From: Acidobacteriota bacterium
GTDB lineage: Bacteria > Acidobacteriota > UBA6911
Length of the DNA stretch: 42,466 bases
Assembly (NCBI GenBank): GCA_016933615.1
Contig: JAFGAO010000115.1
Coordinates: 1-42,466, forward strand
Direction: 5' to 3'
Shown here: one piece after another, positions 24,823-34,587 of the stretch
Layout of the letters: each line of letters starts with the position of its first letter
Position numbering within the stretch: the stretch's first letter is position 1
Made by a program: the position numbers and the translations under genes
Notes under the pieces: model-generated
Database searches by the model: none
The model's input: only the letters and a program-made list of their open reading frames with translations
What the model was told of the DNA's origin: nothing

Positions 24823-25986
24823 TTACTTTTTTGTGGAAACCGCCGGGGACTTGAAAGCGAAAATGACGGTATAGACGATAAGCAGCATCCCGGCGACGAC
24901 GTACATCGTGCGGTATCCGGCCGTATCGGAAATCCAGCCGAACAGGGGGGAGCCCAGCCCCATCCCGGCGTCGAACAGGGACATGTACAGGCCGAGCGCG
25001 AAGGCCTTGTGTTCGTGGCCGAGGAAATCGATCAGGTAGGCGCTGAGGGCGGGAAAGATCAGACCCTGCCCCAGTCCGGCTACAAATCCGCAGACGACGA
25101 AGCTCGTGTAGCTTTGCATCCCCGCGATCCAGAACAGGTTGCCGCCGATCAGCAACGCCGACGGCAGGATGACCCTCATGCGGCCGTAGCGGTCGGAAAC
25201 ATCCCCGATGCCCAGCCGCGTCAGCACGGCCGCCGCGGAAAAAGTGAGGAAAAACGGCGCCACGCGGTCGAAACCGGCGCTTTTCCCGAAAAGGACGATA
25301 AAGTTGATCACCGACCCTCGAGCGGCGCCGTGAATCACCATCATCAAGGCAATAATGGCCAGCGTTATCAGGGGGTATTTGCGAAGAAGGAGGATTGTGG
25401 GCAGCCCGCTTTTTCTGCCTGCCCGGGACGGCTCCCGGATGGCCCACACGCAGGCGGCCGCGACCGCCAGAAACACGAGGCTGGTGTTGAAAAGGCCCGG
25501 GAAGCCCGCATAACGGACGACCTCCTCGCCGAAAACCGGCCCGATGGCTCCGGCCACGATCCCGGAGGCTCCGATCACTCCGAGGGAATACGCCAGCCGG
25601 TCCCTGGGAGCCAGGTCGGAGCACAGCGCCATGATGGCGACCATACAGATTCCCCAGCCCGCCCCCATCAGGGCCCGCAGCAGGAATGCGAATAACCCGG
25701 CGCTGTGCACCAGGTGGAACCACGGCACGAAGACGAACATGGCGGCGAGGCTGTAGACCGTCAGCCTTTTCGGGCCCCACTCGTCGATGATGCGGCCGAA
25801 GAAGGGCCGGATCAGGATGGCGGTCAGGCTGTAGACGCCCATAATCAATCCCACCCGGGTCTTCGACGGCTGGAACTGCTCCAGGAAAAGGGGGAAGAGG
25901 TAGAACAGCGTGTGGCTTAAAAAGGCGAAAAACAGCGCCAGCAGGCTGAGCCAGAAATCTCGCTTTTTATAACCGTCCTTCAACAA
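24823..25986 (-). CDS. Major facilitator superfamily transporter
   Basis: This inner-membrane transporter of about 387 residues has twelve predicted helices. The MFS loop motif between helices 2 and 3 is GRIIDEWGPKRLTVYS, and the repeat in the second half is DVSDRYGRMRVIL. A central hydrophilic loop (REPSRAGRKSGLPTILLLRKYP) separates the halves. The preferred start is TTG at 25986 (MLKDGYKKRDFW), six bases after AAGGAG (25993-25998); the earlier ATG at 26079 would add 31 proline/arginine-rich residues and has only TGAGG two bases away. The substrate is not evident; its proximity to the glycosyltransferase gives no clear clue because the two are divergent. Confidence 0.88.
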   Translation of the reverse strand: MLKDGYKKRDFWLSLLALFFAFLSHTLFYLFPLFLEQFQPSKTRVGLIMGVYSLTAILIRPFFGRIIDEWGPKRLTVYSLAAMFVFVPWFHLVHSAGLFAFLLRALMGAGWGICMVAIMALCSDLAPRDRLAYSLGVIGASGIVAGAIGPVFGEEVVRYAGFPGLFNTSLVFLAVAAACVWAIREPSRAGRKSGLPTILLLRKYPLITLAIIALMMVIHGAARGSVINFIVLFGKSAGFDRVAPFFLTFSAAAVLTRLGIGDVSDRYGRMRVILPSALLIGGNLFWIAGMQSYTSFVVCGFVAGLGQGLIFPALSAYLIDFLGHEHKAFALGLYMSLFDAGMGLGSPLFGWISDTAGYRTMYVVAGMLLIVYTVIFAFKSPAVSTKK

Positions 25987-26252
25987 AACCTTCTCCTTCG
26001 AATCCGGCCCGCGTCGGCGGGCGGGTGCGTCTCCGCGGGCCCACAGAATACTACCATTTTCCTGCGGCAAGGTCCTCATTGCCTCAATACCGCTTCAGGC
26101 GGATGCGCCGTGCGAAGAGAAAAGTATGGCATCCGGCCCCGATATGAGATATTGGTAAAGAATTGCGGCGGCATAAATCCCGGATAAGGGCTTCCCAGTC
26201 AGAGCGCGGGCTACGGGACGTGCCCGGCGCATCAGGAATCGGAGGTTCGCGG

Positions 26253-27416
26253 TTGGCCGGCACAGGGAATCCGTTCGAGAGCCCGGCGACTCTCAGCGTG
26301 GTCATTCCATGCTACAACGAGGAGCGCACCCTGAGGGAATGCGTGGAGGCGGTTCTCGGGATTCAGGATGAAAACCTCGGCGTGGACATCGTAATCGTGG
26401 ACGACTGTTCCACGGACCGAAGCCACGCCGTCGCGCTCGAGCTCGAGGGAGAATACCCCCAGGTCCGGGCCGTGCGGCATTCCCGGAACAGGGGGAAAGG
26501 AGCCGCGCTGCGCACCGGCTTCGGCCGGGCGACCGGAGACTTTGTCGCCGTTCAGGACGCGGATCTCGAGTACGACCCGGAGGATCTGAAAAAGATGCTG
26601 GCTCCCCTGATCCAGGGCCGGGCGGACGTGGTGATCGGATCCAGGTTCCTCTCCACCGGGATGCACCGGGTCCTCTATTTCTGGCATTACGTGGGCAACA
26701 GGTTTTTGACCTTCCTGTCGAACGTATTCTCCGACCTCAACCTGACCGACATGGAAACCTGCTACAAGGTGTTCCGGCGCGACGTTCTCGACAAAATCCA
26801 AATCCGCGAAAACCGGTTCGGCTTCGAACCCGAAATCATCGCCAAAATCGCGCACCTGCGCGTCCGGATTTTCGAAACCGGCGTTTCCTATTACGGGCGG
26901 ACCTACCGGGAGGGGAAAAAGATCGGCTTCAGGGACGGCCTGCGCGCCCTCTACTGCATCCTGAAATACAACAGCCACCACGCTCCCCTGCCGGTGCAGT
27001 TTTTCCTGTACCTGTTCGTCGGGGGGCCGGCGGCGATACTGAATCTCTTCGTGTTCCTGGAACTGCTTTCGGCCGGCGCCGGACCTGCAGCCTCAGCGCC
27101 GGCCGCTTTCTTCGCCGCCGCCTGCCTGAACTATTTTCTGTGCATCCGGGTGCTTTTCCGGCACCGGGCGCGCTGGGATTTCCCGAAGGAAATTCTGATA
27201 TACCTGGCAGCGGTTGCGGTTCTATCCGGTCCGGACCTGGCTTTGACGGGGATTTTTTTGAACTACTCCGGCCCGGCAATCGCAAAACTTCTTGCCTCGG
27301 CTGCCGTCTGGATCCCGAACTTCCTCGTCCGCCGCTTTGTCGTTTTCCCGGAACCCGCGAGCGGGGAGTGGCGGCCCCAGGCATCCGCGCGAAAACTGGG
27401 AAAAACGGGGACATAA
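26253..27416 (+). CDS. GT2 glycosyltransferase with C-terminal GtrA domain
   Basis: This is a protein of about 387 residues. The N-terminal 240 residues are a family-2 glycosyltransferase of the dolichyl/undecaprenyl-phosphate sugar synthase type: LSVVIPCYNEERTL, VDIVIVDDCSTD, NRGKGAALRTGF, VQDADLEYDPEDL with the D-A-D metal motif, and MLTDMETCYKVF-like DMETCYKVFRRDVL. Four hydrophobic helices at the C-terminus (from VQFFLYLFVGGPAAILNLFVF) form a GtrA-like domain that may flip or anchor the lipid-linked sugar. The start is TTG 26253, seven bases after GGAGG (26241-26245); a longer form from TTG 26163 would add 30 unrelated residues with no site. It probably makes a polyprenyl-phosphate sugar donor for surface glycans. 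Confidence 0.9.
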   Translation: MAGTGNPFESPATLSVVIPCYNEERTLRECVEAVLGIQDENLGVDIVIVDDCSTDRSHAVALELEGEYPQVRAVRHSRNRGKGAALRTGFGRATGDFVAVQDADLEYDPEDLKKMLAPLIQGRADVVIGSRFLSTGMHRVLYFWHYVGNRFLTFLSNVFSDLNLTDMETCYKVFRRDVLDKIQIRENRFGFEPEIIAKIAHLRVRIFETGVSYYGRTYREGKKIGFRDGLRALYCILKYNSHHAPLPVQFFLYLFVGGPAAILNLFVFLELLSAGAGPAASAPAAFFAAACLNYFLCIRVLFRHRARWDFPKEILIYLAAVAVLSGPDLALTGIFLNYSGPAIAKLLASAAVWIPNFLVRRFVVFPEPASGEWRPQASARKLGKTGT

Positions 27417-27454
27417 TACTTTTCTGTAAGAAAAAAATATTTGTCCCCGTTTTT
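27401..27454. terminator. Bidirectional terminator between convergent genes
   Basis: AAAAACGGGGACA (27401-27413) pairs perfectly with TGTCCCCGTTTTT (27442-27454); the loop is 28 bases and AT-rich. The stem overlaps the ends of both flanking genes, so it would stop transcription arriving from either side. Confidence 0.7.
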
Positions 27455-28437
27455 CAGCCCTGCAGCTCCGCGATGGCGTCGGCGGCGGCTTCGGCCACGT
27501 CGGGATCGGGATCCCGCGTCAGGGGTTCGAGCCGTGGGATCACCCCCGGATCGCCGATCTTGCCCAGCAGGTCGGCGATATCCCCGCGGATGCGGGCGTC
27601 GCCGTGCGACAGCATGGGAAGGAGCGACGGCACCATGGCCCGGACCGAATCCGGGTTTTGCGCGAGCGCCTTCTCGACGACCACGAGGGCGCTGAGCCGC
27701 TTGGAAAATTCGACATCCTTCAAAAGATCCAGGACAGCGGCGCGCCCTGCATCGCCTCCGAGGCTTCCGGCCGCCTCCGCGATCGCCTGCCTTTCTATCA
27801 GGGACCGGACCCGCTCCCTCTCGAATCCCGGAGTCCCCCGGCTTTCAACCAGTTCCTTTATGCGCCCGGCGGCCAAGGCCCCGATCAGTACGATTTTACG
27901 GTCCAGCACCGTCGCGGGAACCGACTGGATTTTGTACTCCTTCACGAATCCCTGAAACTGCATGACGTCCGCGACAGAGGCCAGAACCGAAGGATCCGCG
28001 CAGGCGACCGTTCCGGCGGCTTCCACCGCCAGCGGGCATCGGGGGCAGCTGTCGGAGATAAGAATCAGCAGCTCGGCCCGCGATGCATCCGGCAAAGCTT
28101 CGTCTTGCAGTACGGGCTGTGCGGCGGTGCCGAGCGCCTCGAGGATCTTCACAAACGGGGGGAACTGGTGCCCCACGGGCAGGGCCGCGTATGCGATATT
28201 CGAACGCCCCCCGACGCCTATTTTAAAACAGGGAATCACAGGCGGTGCCGTATCCGAAGAATCCTCGACGGCGACACACTTCCCGCCCGAAATGCCGCTT
28301 ACAATGGCAACGCAGCTTTCCAGCTTGCGGCCGAAGGCATTGTCGGCCGTCCCGCATAGAGATAATTCAACCGTATTCGTGAATCTTTGAAACAGTGTCC
28401 TCAGTTGCGTGATTTCGCTTTCATCAAACATGATCAT
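27454..28437 (-). CDS. Thioredoxin-fold protein with C-terminal HEAT repeats
   Basis: This is a 327-residue protein. Residues 1-110 resemble a first, inactive thioredoxin-like fold without a C-x2-C. Residues 120-200 form a second fold with active site CPRC (131-134, in SDSCPRCP) and the cis-proline loop SVPAT near 173, as in glutaredoxin/PDO-type or AhpF N-terminal domains. From about 210 on, the sequence switches to alanine/leucine-rich HEAT repeats with PBS-like units (LLGKIGDPGVIPRLEPLTRDPDPDVAEAAADAIAEL). No signal peptide is present, so it is probably cytoplasmic. The HEAT part likely docks a protein partner whose cysteines are reduced or isomerised. The partner is unknown. Confidence 0.85.
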   Translation of the reverse strand: MIMFDESEITQLRTLFQRFTNTVELSLCGTADNAFGRKLESCVAIVSGISGGKCVAVEDSSDTAPPVIPCFKIGVGGRSNIAYAALPVGHQFPPFVKILEALGTAAQPVLQDEALPDASRAELLILISDSCPRCPLAVEAAGTVACADPSVLASVADVMQFQGFVKEYKIQSVPATVLDRKIVLIGALAAGRIKELVESRGTPGFERERVRSLIERQAIAEAAGSLGGDAGRAAVLDLLKDVEFSKRLSALVVVEKALAQNPDSVRAMVPSLLPMLSHGDARIRGDIADLLGKIGDPGVIPRLEPLTRDPDPDVAEAAADAIAELQG

Positions 28438-28560
28438 TTGCCGCAGCCCGAATTATCCAAAGTGTCGTTGAAGGTTCGAACGTGTGAATTTTGAATGTTA
28501 AAACTGCGCCACTGATCTTGTAATATCTATTGTTAATTTGCAACTGCTAAGGAATTCCGC

Positions 28561-31203
28561 ATGCAGGGAGAAATATTGAGCGCCCTTCAAAAGGGGGAAA
28601 CGGTCATAACGGCGACGCGGCGCCTCGCCCGCGCTCTTGGCCGGGAGTACGGCACATTGCAGCAGGCAAAGGGATTGAGCGCATGGGAATCCCCCCAAAT
28701 AAGGACCTGGTCGGACTGGATGGCCGATTTGTGGCAGCAGCTGCTTTATAAAAGCGAAAATCCGCGGACACTATTAAGCAGCTGGCAGGAACAGACACTA
28801 TGGGAGCGCGTCATCGGAAACTCTCCCGCAGCCCGCGAGTTGCTGCAACCTTACAGCGCCGCGTCGGTCGCCCAGGAGGCCTGGCGCCTCGCCTGCCAAT
28901 GGCGGCTGGGCGTGTCGCAGGTTGAGAGCCTGGGAAACGAAGATTCCCGTGTTTTTGCCGACTGGGCCGACCGCTTCCTTTCTTCTTGTAACAGCGGCGG
29001 CTGGCTGGAGCAGGCCCGGGTTGCCGATGTTCTGCGCGATGCAATAACCCAGCTGCAGCCGCCCGGCGGCGTCCTTTTAACCGGCTTCGACGAACTGACG
29101 CCCCAACAGCGGGATTTTCTTGAAGCGGCTTCAGTAGCTGGCTGCAGCGTTAAAAGGCTCGATGTTGAAACGCCGGAAACCAATGCCGGCGCGGTTTGCG
29201 TCCCCTTTCCTGATCCTGAGCGGGAAATTGAAGCGGCCGCGCGATGGGGGCGGGCCCTGCTCGAATCGGGGGTGCGGGGAAGAATCGGCGTTGTCGTTGC
29301 CGGACTGGCTTCGCGAAGAAACCGGGTGGAAAGGATTTTCCGCGCAATCCTTGAACCGGCTGCACAATTGCCGGGCGGAATCCAGCCGTCCGAACTGGTC
29401 AATATTTCCGCCGGCAACGCTCTCTCGTCCTATCCCATGATTAAAAGCGCGCTCGCTCTTCTGAGCTTTTCTCCGGGCGAGAATGAGTGGAATGAAACCG
29501 GCAATCTCATTCGCAGCCCGTACCTGCTTGGTGCGGATACGGAACACACCGGCAGGGCTTTGCTCGACAAGCGCCTCCGGCAGAATTGCGGGAACCGGGT
29601 GCAGGCATCCAACCTGCTCCGGCTGTGCAGGCGGAGCGACTGCGCCTGCCCGCTGCTGGGGCAAATTCTAGAAAAGTGGCTGGAGGCGACCGGCAAATCG
29701 CCGTCGCTTCAAACGGCGGTGTCGTGGAGTCGCACATTTTCCTCCATCCTCGAGGCCTTTGGGTGGCCCGGCGAACGCCCGCTCGGCAGTACTGAATTTC
29801 AAACGATGCAGTCCTGGAACGAGCTTCTGTCGAACTTTGCCTCTGCCGGCTTGACCGGGGAAAAGATGACGCGAGGGGAGGCCGTCTCTGCGCTCAAACG
29901 CATCGCCGGACGCATTATGTTCCAGCCGGAAACCGGTGACGCGCCCGTGCAGGTTCTCGGAATGCTCGAGGCCTCCGGGCTTTACTTCGACCATCTTTGG
30001 ATTGCAGGTCTCCACGATGAAGCCTGGCCGGAGCCCTGCAACCCGAATCCCTTCCTCCCGATCACGCTTCAACGGGAAAAGGGGATCCCGAGGAGTTCGC
30101 CGGAAAGAGAGCTGGAATTCGCCGCCATGATAACCAAACGCCTTCTGTCAAGCGGCGCCGGCGTGGTTGTAAGCTATCCCGAAACGACGGAGGACCGCGA
30201 ACTGGACGCCAGCCCCCTGATTGCGGGCATCCCGCGCATCGAGGCCTGCGACCTGAATCTTTGGAGCGGCCCCTCGGTGACGGAAGCAATCGGGAAATCG
30301 GGAAAAATCGAAACCTTCGTGGACGAAATGGCCCCACCCCTGGGAGATGCGGCCTGGCAACGGGGTGGAACCAGGGTTTTCCAGTACCAGTCCGGTTGTC
30401 CGTTCCGTGCGTTTGCCCAACTCAGGCTGGGTGCGGAAGCCCTTGAATTCCCGGCACCCGGACTGGACCCCAGGGAGCGCGGCACGCTCGCGCACACCGT
30501 TCTCGAAGAAGTGTGGAAACATCTAAAAACACACGCGGCCCTCAGCTCCAGCCGGAATCTGACCGAAATCATCGATAAATCCGTTGATATTGCAATGACC
30601 CGCCTCGAACGGAATCGGGGAAGCGCTCTTCCCGAAAGGTTTGCCGCGCTGGAAAAAGAAAGGCTGCGGAAATTAGCCGCCGACTGGATGGAAATTGACA
30701 GAAACCGTCCGCAGGCTTTCGAGGTCCTTAAACCTGAGGAGGAAAAATTTGCGGAAGTCGGCGGCATCCGCTTCAAAGTCAAGATGGACCGTGTGGACCG
30801 GTTGGCCGATGGAAGAGAAGTGATTATTGATTACAAGACCGGGGTAACGAGTCCAAGATCCTGGGACTCGGACCGGCCGGACGAACCGCAGCTGCCGCTG
30901 TACAGCACGATTCATGAAAAGCCCCTGGCGGGGGTTCTGTTTGCCCGTGTCAGGACCGGGGATATGCGTTTTCTCGGTCTCGTCAACGGTGATTTGTCCA
31001 TGAAGGGGTGTGATCCGGTGGATCTGGCGGCAAGGATTCGCCAGTGGCGCAGCGTATTGGAAAAGATCGGATCGGATTTCAAGGCGGGACACGCTCAAGT
31101 AGACCCGAAAGACACGGCGAAACAGTGCCGCTATTGCGACCTGGCCTGTCTTTGCCGCATATCCGGGCTGAATGCACCGAACGAAGAGGAAGCCGACCGA
31201 TGA
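28561..31203 (+). CDS. AddB-like PD-(D/E)XK nuclease family protein
   Basis: This is an 880-residue protein, the partner of the helicase-nuclease that follows. The N-terminal two thirds has the degenerate helicase fold of AddB-like proteins (for example GGVLLTGFDELTPQQRDFL, GLYFDHLWIAGLHDEAWP). The C-terminal third is a RecB-family nuclease with EVIIDYKTG near residue 753. One cysteine at GCPFRAF (about 614) and three near the end (CRYCDLACLCR, about 856-866) fit the four-cysteine [4Fe-4S] pin of AddB-like nucleases. The family is the one annotated as a probable DNA repair PD-(D/E)XK protein in proteobacteria. AAGGAA precedes the ATG. Its stop overlaps the next start (ATGA). The pair probably resects double-strand breaks for RecA. 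Confidence 0.88.
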   Translation: MQGEILSALQKGETVITATRRLARALGREYGTLQQAKGLSAWESPQIRTWSDWMADLWQQLLYKSENPRTLLSSWQEQTLWERVIGNSPAARELLQPYSAASVAQEAWRLACQWRLGVSQVESLGNEDSRVFADWADRFLSSCNSGGWLEQARVADVLRDAITQLQPPGGVLLTGFDELTPQQRDFLEAASVAGCSVKRLDVETPETNAGAVCVPFPDPEREIEAAARWGRALLESGVRGRIGVVVAGLASRRNRVERIFRAILEPAAQLPGGIQPSELVNISAGNALSSYPMIKSALALLSFSPGENEWNETGNLIRSPYLLGADTEHTGRALLDKRLRQNCGNRVQASNLLRLCRRSDCACPLLGQILEKWLEATGKSPSLQTAVSWSRTFSSILEAFGWPGERPLGSTEFQTMQSWNELLSNFASAGLTGEKMTRGEAVSALKRIAGRIMFQPETGDAPVQVLGMLEASGLYFDHLWIAGLHDEAWPEPCNPNPFLPITLQREKGIPRSSPERELEFAAMITKRLLSSGAGVVVSYPETTEDRELDASPLIAGIPRIEACDLNLWSGPSVTEAIGKSGKIETFVDEMAPPLGDAAWQRGGTRVFQYQSGCPFRAFAQLRLGAEALEFPAPGLDPRERGTLAHTVLEEVWKHLKTHAALSSSRNLTEIIDKSVDIAMTRLERNRGSALPERFAALEKERLRKLAADWMEIDRNRPQAFEVLKPEEEKFAEVGGIRFKVKMDRVDRLADGREVIIDYKTGVTSPRSWDSDRPDEPQLPLYSTIHEKPLAGVLFARVRTGDMRFLGLVNGDLSMKGCDPVDLAARIRQWRSVLEKIGSDFKAGHAQVDPKDTAKQCRYCDLACLCRISGLNAPNEEEADR

Positions 31204-34200
31204 AAATTCCCGACAGCGCACAGAGAGAACGGGCTCTTGATCCGGGCAGGTCGTTCATCGTTCAGTCTCCTGCCGGTTCGGGGAAGACAGAGCTTCTCAT
31301 ACAGCGATATCTGGCTTTGCTGGGCATCGTAAACAAACCCGAAGCAGTGGTGGCGATTACTTTTACCCGCAAGGCTGCGGGGGAAATGCGCCGGCGTGTC
31401 GTTACGGCGCTCTTAAATTCGGATAAAGAATGCCCGGCGGAGCCGCACAAAGCCCGCACTTGGGATCTGGCCTGCAGGGTGCGAGAACAAAGCAATGCCC
31501 GGGGGTGGGATTTAAGGAATAATCCCGGCAGGCTCCGGATACAGACGATCGATTCGCTTTGCGCCTCGCTGGTGCGCCGGATGCCGTGGCTTTCCCGGCT
31601 GGGGGGAATGCCGCAGATTATCGAGGACGCGGAAGAGCTGTACCGGGAGGCGGCGCGTTCAACCGTCGGGCTCGTCGAGGCCGACGATTGGTCGGCTGAT
31701 GTCGGGGCGCTTCTTTCCCACGTCGATAACAATTTCCAGGCTTTGGAACAATTGATAGCGGGCATGCTGGCCGGGAGAGACCAGTGGCTTGGTCACATTG
31801 CCTCGGCAGACTTCAACAACAGCAGGGCCGCGTTGGGGCGCACCCTGCGCAATGTCGCGCGGGATGCCGTCGCGGATATCCTGAAAGCCGTTCCCAAAGA
31901 CAAGGCTGCGGAGATTGTCTTTATAACCGCTGCCGCAGGGGTTAACCTTGTGAGAGACAACCGGGAGGGGCCGGCCAGGGCCTGCGTCGATCTAATCGAG
32001 CTGCCGGGTCCGGACGAACTCGACGCCTGGCTGGGCATAATGGATACACTCCTCACACAGAAAGGGACCTGGCGCAAGTCCGTCAACGCGAACAACGGTT
32101 TCCCTGCCGACGACAAACCGCTGAAGCGACGATACGCTCGATTGATTGCGGACCTGGCCGAAAACAAGGCTTTGCGCTCTTCACTGGACGAACTTCGCTA
32201 CCTCCCGGATATGCAGTTTTCCGAAACTCAGTGGAAACTCCTGGGATCGATGGTGAACATCCTGCCGGTCGCGGTGGAGAAGCTGAGAGACGTTTTTCGG
32301 GCGCGGAATGCGGCGGATTTTATCGAAGTCTCAATGGCGGCCCGACGATCCATGGATGATTCCGGCGAACCTTCCACCCCCGACCTCGGCATTGACCGCC
32401 GGATAGAACACATTCTGGTGGATGAGTTTCAGGATACCTCCATCAGTCAGTACTCCTTCCTGGAAGCGCTTACCTCCAAGTGGAGAAGCGGGGACGGGCG
32501 AACGATTTTTGCCGTTGGCGACCCCATGCAGTCCATTTACCGATTTCGCGAGGCGGAGGTCGGCCTTTTCCCAAAAACCTGCCGTGAAGGCATGGGCGAC
32601 ATCGCCATGGAGTCGATCCGGCTTTCCGCTAATTTCAGATCGGACAAAGGCATCGTCGACTGGGTGAACAATTCTTTCCTCGGCGTCATGCCGGAAGGGG
32701 AGAACATCACGACCGGGGCCATACCGTTTTGCGCTTCGGATCCGGTTCACGGCCCGGAGTCATATTCTGCCGTCACTTTACACCCATATATCGGCCGCGA
32801 TGACGAAGCGGAAGCCGCCCGGGTGGTGGAAACCGTCCGCTCCGCCCGGGGAAAGGGCAAAAAAGTCGCCATCCTGGTTCGGGCCCGAACCCATTTGACC
32901 TCGATACTTCCGGCTTTGCGCAACGCGGGTCTGAGATTCAGGGCTGTCGAGATCGACCCTCTGGCTGAGGTTGCAGTCGTGCGGGATCTTACCGCATTGA
33001 CCCGCGCCATGCTGCACCCGGCCGATCGTGTGGCCTGGCTTGCCCTCCTGCGCGCGCCCTGGTGCGGGTTGACATTGGAGGAGTTGCACACCCTCGCCGG
33101 GGATGATCCCGAGTCGGCAATCCTGGATCTCGCGAGAGACGAATCCAGGGTCCGGCTGCTGGCCGACGCCGGCCGCAGGCGGCTTGCCCGTATCCGTTTG
33201 GTGCTTGAAACCGCTTTGGAGAATAGGCCCGTTTCGCTGCGCTCCCGGGTCGAGAATGCTTGGCATGCCCTGGGTGGGCCGGCGTGTACGGAAAAGGCCG
33301 CCGAAGCGGAGAATGCCGAGGCCTTTTTCAACCTTCTCGATGCTATGGATGACGGCGGGATCATCGATCCGGTCGCGTTCGAGCGGCGCATCCGGGAGCT
33401 TTTCGCCCGGCCCGATTCCGAAGCGGACGACTCCTTGCAGATCATGTCCATCCACAAGGCCAAGGGTCTGGAATTCGATGTGGTGATCGTGCCCGGATTG
33501 GGCCGTCCCCCAAAGGCCGAGGAATCACGCCTGATGCTGTGGCTACAGCGGCCCCGCCTCAACGAGGAAACGGACCTTCTGCTTGCACCCATTCACGCGA
33601 CCGGCGCAGAGGAAGACAAAACATACATGTACCTGAAGCGTGTGGATTCCTTTAAATCCGAGCATGAATCGGGACGGCTGCTCTACGTCGCCGCGACGAG
33701 GGCCAAATCGGAGCTGCACCTCTTCGGACATACCGGATACGGCCTAAAGGATGACGGATTTGAATTGAAGAAGCCGGCATCCGGCTCCCTTCTGAGATGC
33801 ATGTGGGCGGTTGCCGCAACGGCATTTCAGGCAGCTCTTGCCGAATGGAAACCACCGCTCGAGCACGAGCCGCCCGAGAAAAGACGCCCGCCCCAGGTGC
33901 TACGCCGGCTTTCACCGGATTGGGATTTGCCGGATCTGCCCGCAAGCGTTCCATGGGCGACCGAACCGGTTTCCGCCGACGCCGGGGAAAGCGCCGTGAG
34001 TTTTCACTGGGTCGGCGACACGCTGAGGCACATAGGCACCGTGATGCACCAGGCGCTGAGGCAGATAGCGAATGATGGGGCATCTCAGTGGGATGCGTAC
34101 AGGATTCGGAGAAGCAGGCCGTCCTTTGTATCGGCTCTCGCATCCCTGGGGGTGCCGTCGGATGAATTGAATGGAGCCGCAAACCGGGTTGAAACCGCGC

Positions 34201-34535
34201 TGCTGCAGGCAATAAAGGCTGAACGCGGGAAATGGCTCCTGGATAAGCGCGAAAATTCCGCATGCGAGTACTCAATGAGCGGAGTCCTCGAAGGCCGGAT
34301 CGTGAACGTCCGTATAGACCGGACTTTCGTTGACGACCAGGGCACGCGCTGGATCGTCGACTACAAATCCAGTCTGCACGAAGGCGCCGGAATCGAGGCG
34401 TTTTTGGACAACGAGTGCGAACGTTACCGAGAACAATTGGCGAGATATCGATTACTTTTCGGTTCGGTGGAAAACAGGCCCGTACGTACGGCTCTCTATT
34501 TCCCGCTCCTGAATGCCTGGCGCGAAGTGGAATAG
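31200..34535 (+). CDS. AddA-like UvrD/Rep helicase-nuclease
   Basis: This is a 1111-residue superfamily 1A helicase with a C-terminal nuclease. Motif I is SPAGSGKT (23-30), motif Ia is ITFTRKAAGEM, motif II is VDEFQDTS near 407, motif III is GDPMQSIYRF near 440, motif V is MSIHKAKGLEFDV near 749 and motif VI is YVAATRAK near 829. A PD-(D/E)XK end (TRWIVDYKSSLH, with the D and K of the active site) lies near 1050. The start is ATG 31200 overlapping the upstream stop by four bases; an open frame extends further up but duplicates the partner gene in another frame. Together with the AddB-like partner it forms an AddAB/RecBCD-type end-processing enzyme; function follows from family. Confidence 0.92.
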   Translation: MKIPDSAQRERALDPGRSFIVQSPAGSGKTELLIQRYLALLGIVNKPEAVVAITFTRKAAGEMRRRVVTALLNSDKECPAEPHKARTWDLACRVREQSNARGWDLRNNPGRLRIQTIDSLCASLVRRMPWLSRLGGMPQIIEDAEELYREAARSTVGLVEADDWSADVGALLSHVDNNFQALEQLIAGMLAGRDQWLGHIASADFNNSRAALGRTLRNVARDAVADILKAVPKDKAAEIVFITAAAGVNLVRDNREGPARACVDLIELPGPDELDAWLGIMDTLLTQKGTWRKSVNANNGFPADDKPLKRRYARLIADLAENKALRSSLDELRYLPDMQFSETQWKLLGSMVNILPVAVEKLRDVFRARNAADFIEVSMAARRSMDDSGEPSTPDLGIDRRIEHILVDEFQDTSISQYSFLEALTSKWRSGDGRTIFAVGDPMQSIYRFREAEVGLFPKTCREGMGDIAMESIRLSANFRSDKGIVDWVNNSFLGVMPEGENITTGAIPFCASDPVHGPESYSAVTLHPYIGRDDEAEAARVVETVRSARGKGKKVAILVRARTHLTSILPALRNAGLRFRAVEIDPLAEVAVVRDLTALTRAMLHPADRVAWLALLRAPWCGLTLEELHTLAGDDPESAILDLARDESRVRLLADAGRRRLARIRLVLETALENRPVSLRSRVENAWHALGGPACTEKAAEAENAEAFFNLLDAMDDGGIIDPVAFERRIRELFARPDSEADDSLQIMSIHKAKGLEFDVVIVPGLGRPPKAEESRLMLWLQRPRLNEETDLLLAPIHATGAEEDKTYMYLKRVDSFKSEHESGRLLYVAATRAKSELHLFGHTGYGLKDDGFELKKPASGSLLRCMWAVAATAFQAALAEWKPPLEHEPPEKRRPPQVLRRLSPDWDLPDLPASVPWATEPVSADAGESAVSFHWVGDTLRHIGTVMHQALRQIANDGASQWDAYRIRRSRPSFVSALASLGVPSDELNGAANRVETALLQAIKAERGKWLLDKRENSACEYSMSGVLEGRIVNVRIDRTFVDDQGTRWIVDYKSSLHEGAGIEAFLDNECERYREQLARYRLLFGSVENRPVRTALYFPLLNAWREVE

Positions 34536-34587
34536 GGCAAAATATCGTTGCAGATTGAACCTTGCAACATGCCCACGCTCAACGGTT

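Noticed and set aside
31044-31199. 52-residue N-terminal extension of the helicase gene
   Set aside because: It overlaps the upstream gene by 160 bases in another frame and the ATGA overlap start is a better fit.
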